Source: Ianthella basta (lineage: Eukaryota > Porifera > Demospongiae > Verongiida > Ianthellidae). Taken from it: DNA of 64,000 bases. Shown here in pieces: positions 1 to 10,354 of this stretch. Numbering within the stretch: position 1 is the stretch's first letter; each line of letters starts with the position of its first letter. The stretch covers positions 1,389,501 through 1,453,500 of the forward strand of contig OZ025877.1 of the NCBI GenBank assembly GCA_964019415.1, written 5' to 3'. Below the pieces are notes generated by a model. The model was given only the letters and a program-made list of their open reading frames with translations, did not search any database and was not told where the DNA came from. A program made the translations under genes and the position numbers.

Positions 1-90
1 TTGGTAAAAAAAGTGTACCACGTGTTTAACGCTCAAGTAATCCCCCCTTTATCAATGTCCAGACGTGGTAATGAATCTCTATTCTATCAT

Positions 91-680
91 GATTGGGTAA
101 ACAGAGATTAATCACTGGAAATTTTACACCAACCAGCCTTCTACACCAATGGTGTCTCAGGATGCTGGGGGGCATCACGCCCTATTGATGGCAACCAGTG
201 ATCACAGCCTTTCCCCGCTAGTCATCCTACAAAGATGGTAGAGCCACAGACAGCTGTTTCGCCCTAGTTGGGGCTCATCAGTGTGGCGTACTGATGGATG
301 GTAAGATGACCAGCTACTCTTGTGTCTACCACTAGTGAAACACTTGTGGTTTCAACAGGAGCGAATACTAATGGGGGAAGGCTGCAAGTCATTTACGTAA
401 GCGTGACTTGGCGCAGGGTTATTCAGAGGACAGTTTGTAGCAGTTGAACCACTGCTGAGGATTGGTTGACAGAGATTAATCACTGGAAATTTTACACCAA
501 CCAGCCTTCTACACCAATGGTGTCTCAGGAAGCTGGGGGGCATCATGCCCTATTAATGGCAACCAGTGATCACAGCCTTCCCCCGCTAGTCATCCTACAA
601 AGATGGTAGAGCCACAGACAGCTGTTTCGCCCTAGTTGGGGCTCATCAGTGTGGCGTACTGATGGATGGATGGTAAGATG
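91..680. repeat. Direct repeat pair, SINE/TE-like
   Basis: A block of about 207 bp at 102-308 recurs almost unchanged at 470-680, with a few substitutions and a 4-bp GGAT expansion. About 160 bp of unrelated sequence lies between them. Each copy contains the segment CAGCTGTTTCGCCCTAGTTG. No convincing coding frame is present. A dimeric short interspersed element or the end of a larger repeat is likely; the family is not identified. Confidence 0.7.
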
Positions 681-684
681 TTGT

Positions 685-925
685 CCATTGTACATTTTAA
701 TTTATTTATTTAAAACTTATCTTGCATTCACCATTGTTACCCAATACAGTACAATACATGGGTAACAATGGTGGATGGATGAGCTTTAAATAAATAATGT
801 ACAATACATAGGTAACAGTGGTGAATGGATAAGTTGTAAATAAATGAATAAATGATGTACAATACATGGGTAACAATGGTGAATGCAAGATAAGTTTTAA
901 ATAAATAAATTAAAATGTACAATGG
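685..925. repeat. Perfect 58-bp inverted repeat around tandem A/T-rich units
   Basis: Bases 685-742 are the exact reverse complement of 868-925. The spacer and right arm carry several ~55-bp tandem units (GTACAATACATGGGTAACAA followed by a TTTAAATAAATAAA-like run). The same tandem units, without the inverted arm, occur at 44575-44790 beside the other copy of this retroelement. They look like the repetitive 3' tail of the adjacent minus-strand LINE, with a local inverted duplication added here. Confidence 0.75.
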
Positions 926-967
926 ATAGGTAACAATAGCAAATGGATAAGTTTTAAATAAATAAAG

Positions 968-1597
968 GAATTATTAATTAGTTTGGTGATGGTGAGGTCT
1001 GGGTCAGATTGTATAGAGCTGTTCTGAACAACTTTCTATCCTTAATAACTTTGATAGCTTGTAGCAAGGTGTTAAAGTGATATGCCCTTTGGTATTCAAA
1101 TGTCGAGCGATAGGCATTAGTTTGAGGACGCTTTATATGCAGGTTGTTCTTTCTGCACGTTGAGAGATAGTTAGCATTTTGGGCTGCGTTGGTGCTGAAC
1201 TTGGCAGTCAAGAATGCCGGTGCTCTGTTGGTCAAGCAGCAGTGTACCTAACTTAACATAGCTAGGTGCCTTCGATGATGTAAGGTGGTCCACCCTAGCA
1301 TTTGCCGAAGTGGGTGGCTTCTTGTTCTGGGTGGTTTCTGAAGGATCACCCGCATGGCATAGTTCTGGATTCTCTCAACCCTGTCACTGAGAGTGGTGCC
1401 ACAGGGGTGCCAGATGACAGAGCAATAATCAAGATGTGGGAGTACAAACAACTGGTAAAGCAGCTTTCTTATGGAACAAGGTAGGTAGTGACTTGCTCTT
1501 CTAATGAGAGCTAGCTTAGACAGGCATTTCTGTTGAACACTATCTATGTGCTGCTGCCAGTTTAATTCTGTATATATGTGTGTATTCGTCTCATTTC
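968..1597 (-). mobile_element. 5'-truncated non-LTR retrotransposon (RT C-terminus), copy 1
   Basis: Minus-strand frames encode the C-terminal part of a LINE reverse-transcriptase polyprotein. They contain the characteristic LPHLDYCSVIWHPCG segment, then the RIQNYAMRVIL and LGWTTLHHRRH blocks that follow the RT domain in CR1/Jockey-like elements. The frame is interrupted near 1240 by a stop, so it is dead. Homology to the second copy (44478-45419) runs on to about 1597 and stops at the same internal point in both, which fits 5' truncation of one element that was later co-duplicated. Superfamily assignment is from motif memory. Confidence 0.75.
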
Positions 1598-1691
1598 TCC
1601 TTTACTATCACAACACCATTTAAACAAGCTGAAACTGACAAATGCAGTACTATATCTTGTGAAGTAAGAAGAGAAACAGAAACTGCAAACA

Positions 1692-2345
1692 TTTATATGC
1701 AGCGTATAACAAAGAGGTCCTCTTGATTTATAACGTCACAAACTGGCTCCAGTGTTTGATGTGTTTCAGAGTGCATACAAACCAAAACTTCGGTTCTTTG
1801 CCGCATTTCCTCTCCTCTATTGATTTGTGATCTGGATGCTGTTTTCTACTCTTTCCGCTGTACTAACTAATGCTGTTTTCTATTCTATCTGTCAAACTGC
1901 CTAATGAAAGACAATTAACCGTGGCCGTCAAAGGGGCAACGCAGCTTCCGTCTTGGGGACTAGCTCCCTAAGCATTGATTGATTGATTGATTTAATTGAG
2001 TTGATTTGATTGATTTCATTTGATTTAATTTGATCAGTATGATTGTTTAATTAATGTCACGCATGATTTATTGTTAGGATTTTAGTTTGTTTCAATCTTT
2101 AATTTGCATTGAACTACACATTAACCTTTGTCTTCATTCTTATTCTAGCAATTCATTCTGTGATCCAACCTTACAGTAAGCCAAGACACAACTACATCGA
2201 AGCACTCTACCTAGTGAATTTAGTGATTATTTCAATGATGCTAACATCAACAATACAATTTGCAAATTGAGTTCGAAGAAACCCTGATCGTGATCCTGCT
2301 CTATATATTATGCAATAACATTGTTACCAGTTTTACTTGCATTGC
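1692..2345 (+). pseudogene. Remnant N: C-terminal half of a family membrane-protein gene
   Basis: Sequence from about 1692 matches the conserved middle of the family genes: the ITKRSS region, then KLAPVFDVFQSAYKPKLRFF. It resumes at 2120 with the QPYSKPRHNYIEALYLVNL segment and continues to the last membrane segment, where it ends directly in a (TG)n tract. Premature stops (for example TGA in the position of the YRF codons), a short internal duplication near 1850-1895 and a ~200-bp insertion disable it. The N-terminal half is absent. It is the oldest-looking copy here and the left neighbour of gene A. Confidence 0.85.
1921..2119. mobile_element. Short retroelement insertion in remnant N
   Basis: About 199 bp interrupt the gene remnant and are flanked by a 7-bp direct repeat ATTAACC (1914-1920 and 2120-2126), the expected target-site duplication. 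The insert begins with a GC-rich stretch (GCAACGCAGCTTCCGTCTTG) and passes into a (ATTG)n run and AT-rich sequence. This is compatible with a 5'-truncated LINE or SINE tail; the family is unknown. Confidence 0.6.

Positions 2346-2346
<1 letters not shown>

Positions 2347-2429
<83 letters not shown>
2347..2429. repeat. (TG)n microsatellite
   Basis: Pure TG dinucleotide run of about 83 bp. It marks the left edge of the long similarity with 46149 onward; the paralogous tract there (45965-46148) is about 184 bp. Confidence 0.95.
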
Positions 2430-2430
<1 letters not shown>

Positions 2431-3535
2431 TGCGTATGCATTTGTTTAGTCTATACTTGTACATAACAGTGGTGCATAATTATATTCATAACACAGGATG
2501 CCATATGCATGTGATGGACCCTTGATTCCAAAGACCTTTTATGACAATTTGTTTACATAACAGAGTAAGAGGGAGAGGGAGTGTTTGCTGTCTGTTTGTG
2601 CGGTGGCTCAATATGGTAAGGTGCAGCCTGACTCATATGACTCACTATCACAACTTGTGTACCAGATAAGTCTCAGGGAGAGTGAGAAGGAGAGAGAGTA
2701 CTGTCAGTTTGTATATGGAGTTTAGCATGCTAATGCTGCATGTGATGACCCTTGACTCAACTTGTGTACCAGCCATGCCATGGAGGTGGAAGTGCAGCGA
2801 AGGTGAAAGTGGTTTGATTCAAGACTTACTATCAGTTTGCAGCAATGGCATGTAAATGGATTACATGACACATTTTGCATGTACAAGCATAGTCAGAGCT
2901 TCAGGTACAAGTCAGTCAATTAGTTGTGTGGAGGAGGCTGGTTACTATGTAGCTTTTGGTATTTCATCACAGCAAAGGACATGAGGGCATTAATGCATAA
3001 GATATGATTTAATTAGCTATGCTGATCATGAGGATGGTACATGATATGTAAGTATGTAAGTATCTAAGGATGTGAAACACGTCCTGATCATGCAAGGGGG
3101 AGTTTGTGAGTTTCAAGTGCTAACTTCAAGTAGGTACAAAATTTTGGTCTGTGGACTTTCATCAGCTGTGGTCAATGGACTGAAATGTCCACAATCTGTA
3201 TAAGGTGGTTGTTTATATAGCCACTTGTCCCTTGGTCACAAGTTGTGCACATGATAGCACTTACTCTGCTTATGACCTAATGTACGAATAATAACATTCA
3301 CATGGCTATGAATCTAATTATTAGATTCATAGCCATAGAAAGCAGTACACTGATATATCATAGTCCACGTGCAAAGAGACTGCCCTCTGTGAACACGAAT
3401 CTGAGCAACCTTTAAAGACTTTGTTAAGAGTGGAGGCAAGTGGTGCAGTGTATGTTATAGAGAACAGCTTCTACTATCTACCTAACTAGGATTGTGTCAA
3501 GCGTGACTTTTCAGATAGTAACAGAACAGAGCAGT
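2430..3535. other. 5' flank of gene A
   Basis: Non-coding sequence with near-complete similarity to 46149-47234 upstream of gene J. It holds a purine-rich patch (GAGAGTGAGAAGGAGAGAGA near 2680) and the palindrome at 3302-3336. I see no convincing TATA box and no coding frame. The TATA plus CAGCAGTAAGGCACTG promoter of the other family branch is absent, so A and J probably use a different promoter. Confidence 0.6.
3302..3336. promoter_or_regulatory. 35-bp perfect palindrome upstream of gene A
   Basis: ATGGCTATGAATCTAAT and its exact reverse complement flank one central base, giving 17-bp arms. The centre is about 215 bp upstream of the gene A ATG. The identical palindrome lies at 47024-47058 upstream of gene J. 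It could be a dyad binding site or a relic of a tiny fold-back element; function is inferred only from position and conservation. Confidence 0.6.
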
Positions 3536-4999
3536 ATGTTACTGCTATGTGGGTACATTGTCACCATCATCAGCTTGTTTCAGGGCAGTACAGCTGAGGA
3601 TTGCTTGTCTACTCTTGCCAAGTGCTCATCACTGAGGGAAGATGTCCTAGAACTACCATCTAGTCTGTCTTCTTGTTCACTTAATCACTCTGAAGCATGC
3701 ATCAGTGTAATAACATCTAACATTTTTTACTTCACACGTCCTAGATTTAGCTATGGATTGGCTTCTGTTTACATTCTGATTGACCTCGCTCCTCTGATGG
3801 TCTACCTTCCTCTCCTCATCCTGTTTAATGTTAATCTCGTGGCAGGGCCTGCACAGAGCTTTGCGTTCTTTTACCAGGCCTTGCCAGCCATTTTCCCATT
3901 GAGAATTAACCCAATTACAGGACCTGTAAATGTTCTTACCATAGGTCACATTGCTTGGGGCTTGCCAATAATGCAGAGTCCAATCAATGACCTCATTTTC
4001 CCTCTCACACTTCCCTATATTGCACTTCAGTACTGCAAACTGGCAGTTGTGTTGTTGGTTGCAGTCACAACGGTCGTGTTGGTCAAATGCATTGGCTGTC
4101 CTTGTGCATCCTGGCGGCAACCTTGGGCCAAGCTCCGACGCTCTGTTCGCCATTTCAGAGAGAAGCGTGCCTTGAAGGGAACAGTGTTAAATGGATTGTG
4201 TAGCATTGCTATTCTCACTTATAGTTTCGTCATTCAACAATTATTCACGATTATCCAGCCTACTAGCAGGTGTTGTCCGAATAATGTTAGATATTGCGCT
4301 TATCTCTGTACTGAGCTGGAACGCTTCAGAGGCTGTCATCTGCAATTCTACATTCCAGCCGTCTTCAGCGTTGTACTTGTTCTTCCCCTCCCAGTTTTCC
4401 TTCTGTATTTCCCAGCAGTACCAGCTCTGGTGAAGTGTATCATAAAGAGGTCATGCCCAGTTACGTGTCATAAACTGGCTCCAGTCTTTGATGTGTTTCA
4501 GAGTGCATACAAGCCAAAGTTTCGGTTCTTTGCTGCACTTACACTTCTCTATCGCTTTGCAATCTGGTTGCCCATGGCTATTGTACTATCTAGAGTGGTG
4601 AGATTTTACATCATCATCTTTGTCTTCATTCTTATCCTGGCAATTCACTCTCTGGTTCAGCCTTACAGTAAGCCAATACACAACTACATTGAAACACTCT
4701 ACCTGGTGAATTTGGTGATCATTTCTATGATAGCACAAGCTACAGCTGCAACCCCAACTATTGGAGCAGTGCAATTAGTTCTTGTAGAATTCATACTAAC
4801 TGTACTAATATATCTACCAATCGTAATTGGTGCTGTGAACATTTGTTGGGCACGCAATTGTTGCAAGCGATGCAAGGCTGCTTGTCGTCAGAGAGTCAAA
4901 CGAAAAAGAAAGCAATCACTTGAGGAAGAAGATAAACAAGTGTTACCATCTGAAGTTTACCTTGAAATGAGCGAAGTGGAGCAGGTAAACCAGAATTGA
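3536..4999 (+). CDS. Gene A: multi-pass membrane protein of the array family
   Basis: Single uninterrupted exon encoding 487 aa. I start at ATG 3536, the first ATG in the open frame; the frame reaches back to 3494 only through non-ATG codons. The N-terminus (MLLLCGYIVTIISLFQGSTA) is a signal peptide. It is followed by a Cys-containing ectodomain of about 60 residues with an N-x-S site, then a long hydrophobic segment (VYILIDLAPLMVYLPLLILF) and the family signature GPAQSFAFFYQ. Further membrane segments are separated by a basic inner loop (CPCASWRQPWAKLRRSVRHF) and the block KLAPVFDVFQSAYKPKFRFF. The tail is Cys/Lys-rich and ends SEVYLEMSEVEQVNQN. Biochemical function is unknown. The closest relative is J at 47235. 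A and J form a distinct subfamily, differing from the others in the TM3-TM4 loop and the tail. Confidence 0.85.
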   Translation: MLLLCGYIVTIISLFQGSTAEDCLSTLAKCSSLREDVLELPSSLSSCSLNHSEACISVITSNIFYFTRPRFSYGLASVYILIDLAPLMVYLPLLILFNVNLVAGPAQSFAFFYQALPAIFPLRINPITGPVNVLTIGHIAWGLPIMQSPINDLIFPLTLPYIALQYCKLAVVLLVAVTTVVLVKCIGCPCASWRQPWAKLRRSVRHFREKRALKGTVLNGLCSIAILTYSFVIQQLFTIIQPTSRCCPNNVRYCAYLCTELERFRGCHLQFYIPAVFSVVLVLPLPVFLLYFPAVPALVKCIIKRSCPVTCHKLAPVFDVFQSAYKPKFRFFAALTLLYRFAIWLPMAIVLSRVVRFYIIIFVFILILAIHSLVQPYSKPIHNYIETLYLVNLVIISMIAQATAATPTIGAVQLVLVEFILTVLIYLPIVIGAVNICWARNCCKRCKAACRQRVKRKRKQSLEEEDKQVLPSEVYLEMSEVEQVNQN

Positions 5000-5895
5000 T
5001 GTACATATGCAAATGTGCTTGGAATAATTGTATGGAACATTATTCTGAATTGATAGCATGTGACTTGTGAAAATTTCTTTATATTTTAACTGATGTTGTT
5101 TATATTCATTCATGGTGTATTAAATTGAGGCAATCATGTGTATAAAGGTGTAGATTATTTAGAATTTAGGATACAATAGCTATTTTGATATTACTAATGT
5201 GTTATCTGAAAATGTATGTAATTTAAATTTAATATTCATTTGCATGCTGTTGTCTGCCAGATCATATGTTTATTGTCTATCCTTTTATCATGTTATGTAT
5301 GCGCGTTCAGTGTGACACTTTATCATTCATATTAGTTATGCCTTGTATATTGCTTGCAAAAGTTAATGTCACGGAACGTGTGAGTTGCCTCTCGCTCATC
5401 TACTTACATAGCTAGCTACTGATGTATTTATTAAATTGGCATTAATTATCAATTCACAGTAATTTCAAGTGGACTGCAGCATAGTGCAAGTATGTGAAAT
5501 TACAACTACCATTTTGTGACTTGTGGACATGTGACTTGTGGTCATGTGACTTGTGGTCATGTGACTTGAAAACATATGGTCATATGACGTTTATACAGCT
5601 CTTTGCAATACAGTCATAATATAAGCTCTTCTGGATGATGCATGCATTATTGATCAGAGATTGTGAGATGAAGTTAACATCAATCTCTACAGTATACGTA
5701 ATTATGTCATGCAACAAAGTAACCTGATGCTATAATAGGATTAATAATAAGCACAAAAATTGCTGTACTTTGGCACTAGCTAACTATATAATGTAGAATG
5801 ACCACCGAGTTCTTATTGCAAGAAACACACACATTTCAGCCCATCCCAATATCACATGCGTCACTGAGAGATGCTGTGTGTATATGGAAAAGAAG
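5000..5895. other. 3' flank of gene A
   Basis: AT-rich non-coding sequence, highly similar to 48710-49730 after gene J. A 17-bp unit containing CATGTGACTTGTGGT is repeated three times at about 5515-5570 (twice in the J copy). The J copy carries an extra 128-bp insertion in this region. No gene seen. Confidence 0.6.
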
Positions 5896-5901
5896 TTATC
5901 A

Positions 5902-6952
5902 TCCTATATATAATGGAGCTAAGCCCGAGTATCCGTGTTCCGTATTCTTAGGAGCGTTTAGCGTTTTGCGAAAACGACGAGCTTTCTTATACAGCACTTC
6001 GGCCTACCTCCATTCGATTCAGCCGTGACGCGAAAACAGCCACGCATGATGCATCTGCGGAGAGAATCGGGGAAATACCATTGCGGCAGCCATGTTTTCC
6101 GGATAACGACGCCATCTTTGCCAAAGGTTGCCAAGGAGCGCGAGGTGGCAGCGCAACCGAACGCAATGGTCTTTGTAGGAGAAGCTCAGCGCACGGGCGC
6201 CAGCAACCGGCGAAGCCAACCATTCCCAAGAGACAGGGACCGCGCTGACCACTGGCATATCCCGCGAAACGCCCGTGCTTCCTGATGACTTTGCGCCCTC
6301 CGCCACTACGGGCGATCTCCAGGAGCGACTACAGTGGATGAGCCTGTCCTTAGATCCTCTAGACAGCTGTCAGCACCAATTGCAGCAGGATCAAGACTGC
6401 CTGTGGTTAGGTCCTGAGCGTTTTTCTTGCCCAGCCTCAGCAACTTTACGTGCTTGCTCATCATGTAGCTAGCTAGCTAAAGCCATGACCAGACACACCA
6501 TTGGTATTTATTACCTCTGTTTCCTCATGGCCAACTGGATATTGCACTCAGTCGCGTAGGTGCACTACAGCATCTTAAAGTTAAAGACAACAAGCCAATG
6601 ACCATGGCACACGTTAGCTACATTGACAATGTTGTATCATTATCCTGAAACTTTATGACAACATTAAATTTTACAGTCTAACTGTTTTCTCCTTTTCTTG
6701 ACTTGCACTATATTATGGTCATATGATGTTTGAATACTCCAGTCATTGTCAGTCTGTGTGATGCACTGACGTTTTCACAGGCACACGATGTCAGATAGGC
6801 CATTGATGACTATGGGAACCTACACAGCTGTTGCCAACGTGTTGGCCCCAGAAAAGCTATCGTCAATGTGCTGGTGTGGACATGCCGCACAGGGTGGCCT
6901 TCGTCGGTGCGCCATAGCAGGAAAGCCTGCCGAAGGCGGGCTTTCCGGCTAG
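5902..6952 (+). mobile_element. Non-autonomous Helitron, complete
   Basis: The 1,051-bp insert begins TCCTATATATAATGGAGCTA and ends CTAG. Two bases before the CTAG lies a 12-bp stem hairpin (6920-6931 with 6935-6946, one G-T pair, loop GAA). It sits between host A (5901) and T (6953). The paralogous locus near 49735 is unoccupied and reads TTATCATTATCA, exactly the two flanks joined with no target-site duplication. 5' TC, 3' CTRR, a 3' hairpin and A^T insertion are the defining Helitron features. No Rep/helicase frame is present, so it needed a helper element. The GC-rich interior (about 5940-6480) may be captured host sequence. Confidence 0.9.
5940..6480. other. CpG-rich interior of the Helitron, possible captured sequence
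   Basis: This stretch is much richer in G, C and CpG than its surroundings. It holds short open frames on both strands (for example plus 6025-6285, minus 6019-6306), none of which I recognise. Helitrons often carry pieces of host genes and their promoters, and this block looks like such a piece. Without homology evidence I call no gene. Confidence 0.4.
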
Positions 6953-7445
6953 TTATCAAAATGATGGTATATCAGTGATATGACTCCATATGTGGCTATT
7001 GATCATGAGTACATTACTGTCACTCACATTACTTGGACAATGATCCTTAATCAAACTAGTTTCTATGGTAACCAAAGTGAAATTCTGCATTTTCTGCTGT
7101 TAGCAAAATATTTTCATGTCAAAGGAATTAATGCTAGTTTGATTGCACAAAAGTGTGACTTAGTATTAGTGATTTTCATCTCATCATTTGGCCTCAGGAA
7201 ATATCTAGATAATTGATAGTTGAAACTAATGATGATGAAGAATAATAAACTGGGAAGCTTGGACCAGATGTGGTAGCTACAATGGTAGTACAAATGAAGT
7301 GAGTGCATGGTTAACAGTATGTTTGACATTCTTGGATTTTCTCCAATTAGCCAATTATCACACAATTATTATTTAATTAATGCCTTGGCAACTTTCAACT
7401 AATGGAAAGCGCACACACAGATAGACACATATGCGCGTGCGTGCG

Positions 7446-7489
<44 letters not shown>

Positions 7490-8784
7490 CACCAATCACG
7501 ATGCATGCACATTAATATTTATAACACATACTCTGCACTGTTGGGCACACATTATTGTGCACACATTCAAGTATGTACACACACATGAATGCTCCCCTGT
7601 GTGTATAAGCTTTGCAATAATTGAGTGCACACATGCATATGTGTATGTACACATGCACGTATCATATGTAGTCATTGTACCATTGTACACATACAATTAT
7701 TATCTCACTCTTGTGGATGGGAACTGAAAGTGTTCTCTTTCAGTGGCCATTGTACTCTTGTGTATGCTCTGTATATCTCATAAACCTGCTATAGAGAGGC
7801 ATAATACTGTAAGTGATGTTGAATGTATTGTGTGAATGTGGGCCTTTGTTGTGTGTGAAGGTGAAGGTGAGATCCATTATTGTCCATTGTGGTTGCCATT
7901 ATGAGACTGTGCATTGCAAGTCCAACTGTAGCACTGGACAACATGAGCACGGCCAGTCTTACTCTAGCCCATGCATCAATATGCAGAAACACCATGCACA
8001 TAGCACATGCAGAGGAGAGCTGCAAGCAGACACTATTATTATATTTAGTCCATCTACACGCAACTTTTGTTTTACTTGCAATCATTCACTTCCCCAGCAT
8101 TAACTGGCACAAGTCATGGTGTTCTGATGACATGCTGATTTCAGTTCAATATACACACTTGGTATGTAACTCCCTCTATAGCTCAACTCCTTGGAGTGTA
8201 TATAGGTTGCTTTCCTAAACACCTTGTACGTATATAGGTACAAACATTACGTATAAGTGGGTTGAATTGATATACGTGGACTCTTTGACAAATTTCCTCA
8301 TTATGAAGGTCATTGCACGTCTCTTGCAACAGTTGCAGCCAACTACCACGCATGGCAGTATAGCTACAGTACCAGTACTGTTTGCACATTTGGTATACAA
8401 TTTTTAACGACATAACTTAGAGAACAGTCATACAATGCACTGATCAGTAACTGTATAGGCACTCACTCCATCATGCTTACACTGTATGTATTTCTGTGCT
8501 CACTCACACACCATCCACTGTGAGAGAAGTGCTTATTGAGCAGCATACTTGTATGTATGGATGTACTTCACTACACAATATGTACAATATGTACTGTAGG
8601 TCATATTAGTGCACTGTATGAGTTTGAGAGTATATAAGAGTACTTATATGCATGAGTGTATGTATATAAGAATATTGGCATGTTGTGGGCCATTCATTAC
8701 AGCTATTATGTATTCATAGATACTTGGTCACGAAATGTATTCTTACAACTCAATTTCATTCATAGCTACCATCCTGCATATTTC
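6953..8784. other. Intergenic module between A and B
   Basis: Similar to 49735-52058 before gene K. It contains a mixed GC/AC dinucleotide tract at 7434-7492 and conserved segments around it (ACCAATCACG after the tract; CTCTTTCAGTGGCCATTGTAC near 7735) that recur before D, G, H, I and K. A vestige of the 29-bp minisatellite region (GCATGAGTGTATGTATATAA near 8650) is present but unexpanded. No supported gene. Confidence 0.6.
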
Positions 8785-8808
8785 TATATAAACAGCAGTA
8801 AGGCACTG
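8785..8808 (+). promoter_or_regulatory. Core promoter of gene B: TATA box and conserved start element
   Basis: TATATAAACAGCAGTAAGGC followed by ACTG lies 101 bp before the ATG. The same block, with TATATAAA or TATAAAAA, occurs 92-106 bp before the ATG of C, E, K and M. The spacing and TATA consensus support a TATA-driven core promoter. Confidence 0.7.
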
Positions 8809-8885
8809 CACATGCCTGATGTACCTTGTAATAAACTAGCTATTGATCTGTGCAGTCCTGCATGGTTTAAGGTATACTGGAGAAT

Positions 8886-10354
8886 ATGGGAGCACAGAAC
8901 AAGTTGGTACTGCTTTCTGGATTTGTTATCACCTTGGGCATTCTCCAGGGAACTGCAGCTGTCGGGTGTTCTTCAAAAGCTTACAACCCCCCATTTTCAT
9001 CCCTCGTTGGTTGTTCATACTATAAATCAATCAAGCAAAACAGCAGTTTGACTCCAACTCAAGTAGTCTCCTTGAACTGTACTTTCAACAGTAGACTTGC
9101 TCCTGTTTACATTTTGATTGATCTCATTCCTTTGATGGTCTACTTTCCTCTCCTCATCCTGTTTAACTTCAACCTTGCATCAGGACCCGCACAGAGTTTC
9201 ATTTTCTTCTACCAGGTCCTTCCAGCTGCCATTCCTTTGGACCAGGCCCCTTACGCTACTTATACACTCATGGGAGGATTCATTTCAAGCTTGCTAGTAA
9301 TGCAAAATCCATTAACTGACCTCATTTTCCCACGTAGATTGCCCTATTTAGGACTACAGTACTGGTAGCTGTTGTGGTGGTTATTGTCATGACACTAGTT
9401 CTGGTCAAGTGCATTGACTGCCCTTGCACTGCCTGGCGCCATCCTTGGGCCAAACTCCGTCGTTCTGTTCGCAATTTCAAGGACAAGCATGCTCAGAGGG
9501 GAACAGTGCTGAATGGTGTCTGCAGCATTGCCATACTGACATACGGCTTTGTCATTCAACAATCCTTCACTGTTCTCCAGCCTACTAAGAAATGCCAAGG
9601 TGGTAATAGATACTGTGCTTATTACTGCAATGAGTGGAATTACACCAACAGACCTGAATATCATCCGTTAATTGTTGTAGCACTCATCAGTTTGGTACTT
9701 GTTCTTCCCCTCCCCCTCCTCCTGCTGTATTACCCCTGTGTACCAGCTCTTATACAGCGTATAACAAAGAGGTCCTCTCCACTTATAACATGTCATAAAC
9801 TGGCTCCAGTGTTTGATGTGTTTCAGAGTGCATACAAGCCAAAGCTTCGATTCTTTGCAGCACTCCCTCTCCTCTATCGAATCATGGTCTGGATGCTGTT
9901 TTCGTTTCTGTCGGTAAAACTATACAGCGAAAGACAACTAATGATCACGTTTGTCTTCATTCTAATCCTAGCAATCCACTCTGTGATCCAGCCTTACAGT
10001 AAGCGAAGACACAACTACATTGAAACACTCTACCTGGTGAATTTGGTGATTATTTCAATGATGCTAACAATACAATTTGCAAATGGAGCTCAAAGAAACC
10101 CTAATCGTGATCGTAATCTATTTTATGCAATAACATTATTACCAGTTGTACTTGCATTGCTTCCCATACTGTTTAGTGCTGGACATTTTATCTGGAAGCG
10201 CAAATGCTGCAAGAAATGCAGGGCTTCTTGCTGTAAGAAGAGAGTTCTTGAAAACAGGAATGAATCAGCTGAAGATGTGGCTGCACAGCTACCAATGTCT
10301 GAAGCATACCTTGATATGAGTGAATTGGTTCCAGAAGAGACACCAGAATTGTGA
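8886..10354 (+). pseudogene. Gene B: family membrane protein with one 7-bp deletion
   Basis: From ATG 8886 the frame reads a signal peptide (MGAQNKLVLLSGFVITLGIL), the ectodomain and the first membrane segments to 9368, where a TAG stop appears. The rest of the protein continues in another frame from about 9374 to the normal tail (SEAYLDMSELVPEETPEL). Against its twin K, exactly seven bases (CAATCTG) are missing at about 9365, between two CTG triplets, as expected for slippage between short direct repeats. No other lesion is obvious. It may be a recent null, a segregating allele or an assembly error. Promoter and 3' region are preserved. Confidence 0.85.

Noticed and set aside
3677..4153. 158-codon minus-strand ORF inside gene A and similar antisense ORFs in other copies
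   Set aside because: Antisense shadows of a conserved coding sequence; they lack a start context and family conservation of their own.
6980..7216. 78-codon ORF conserved in part between the two blocks
   Set aside because: Differences between the paralogues are mostly amino-acid changing and the frame lies in AT-rich duplicated intergenic DNA; no coding support.
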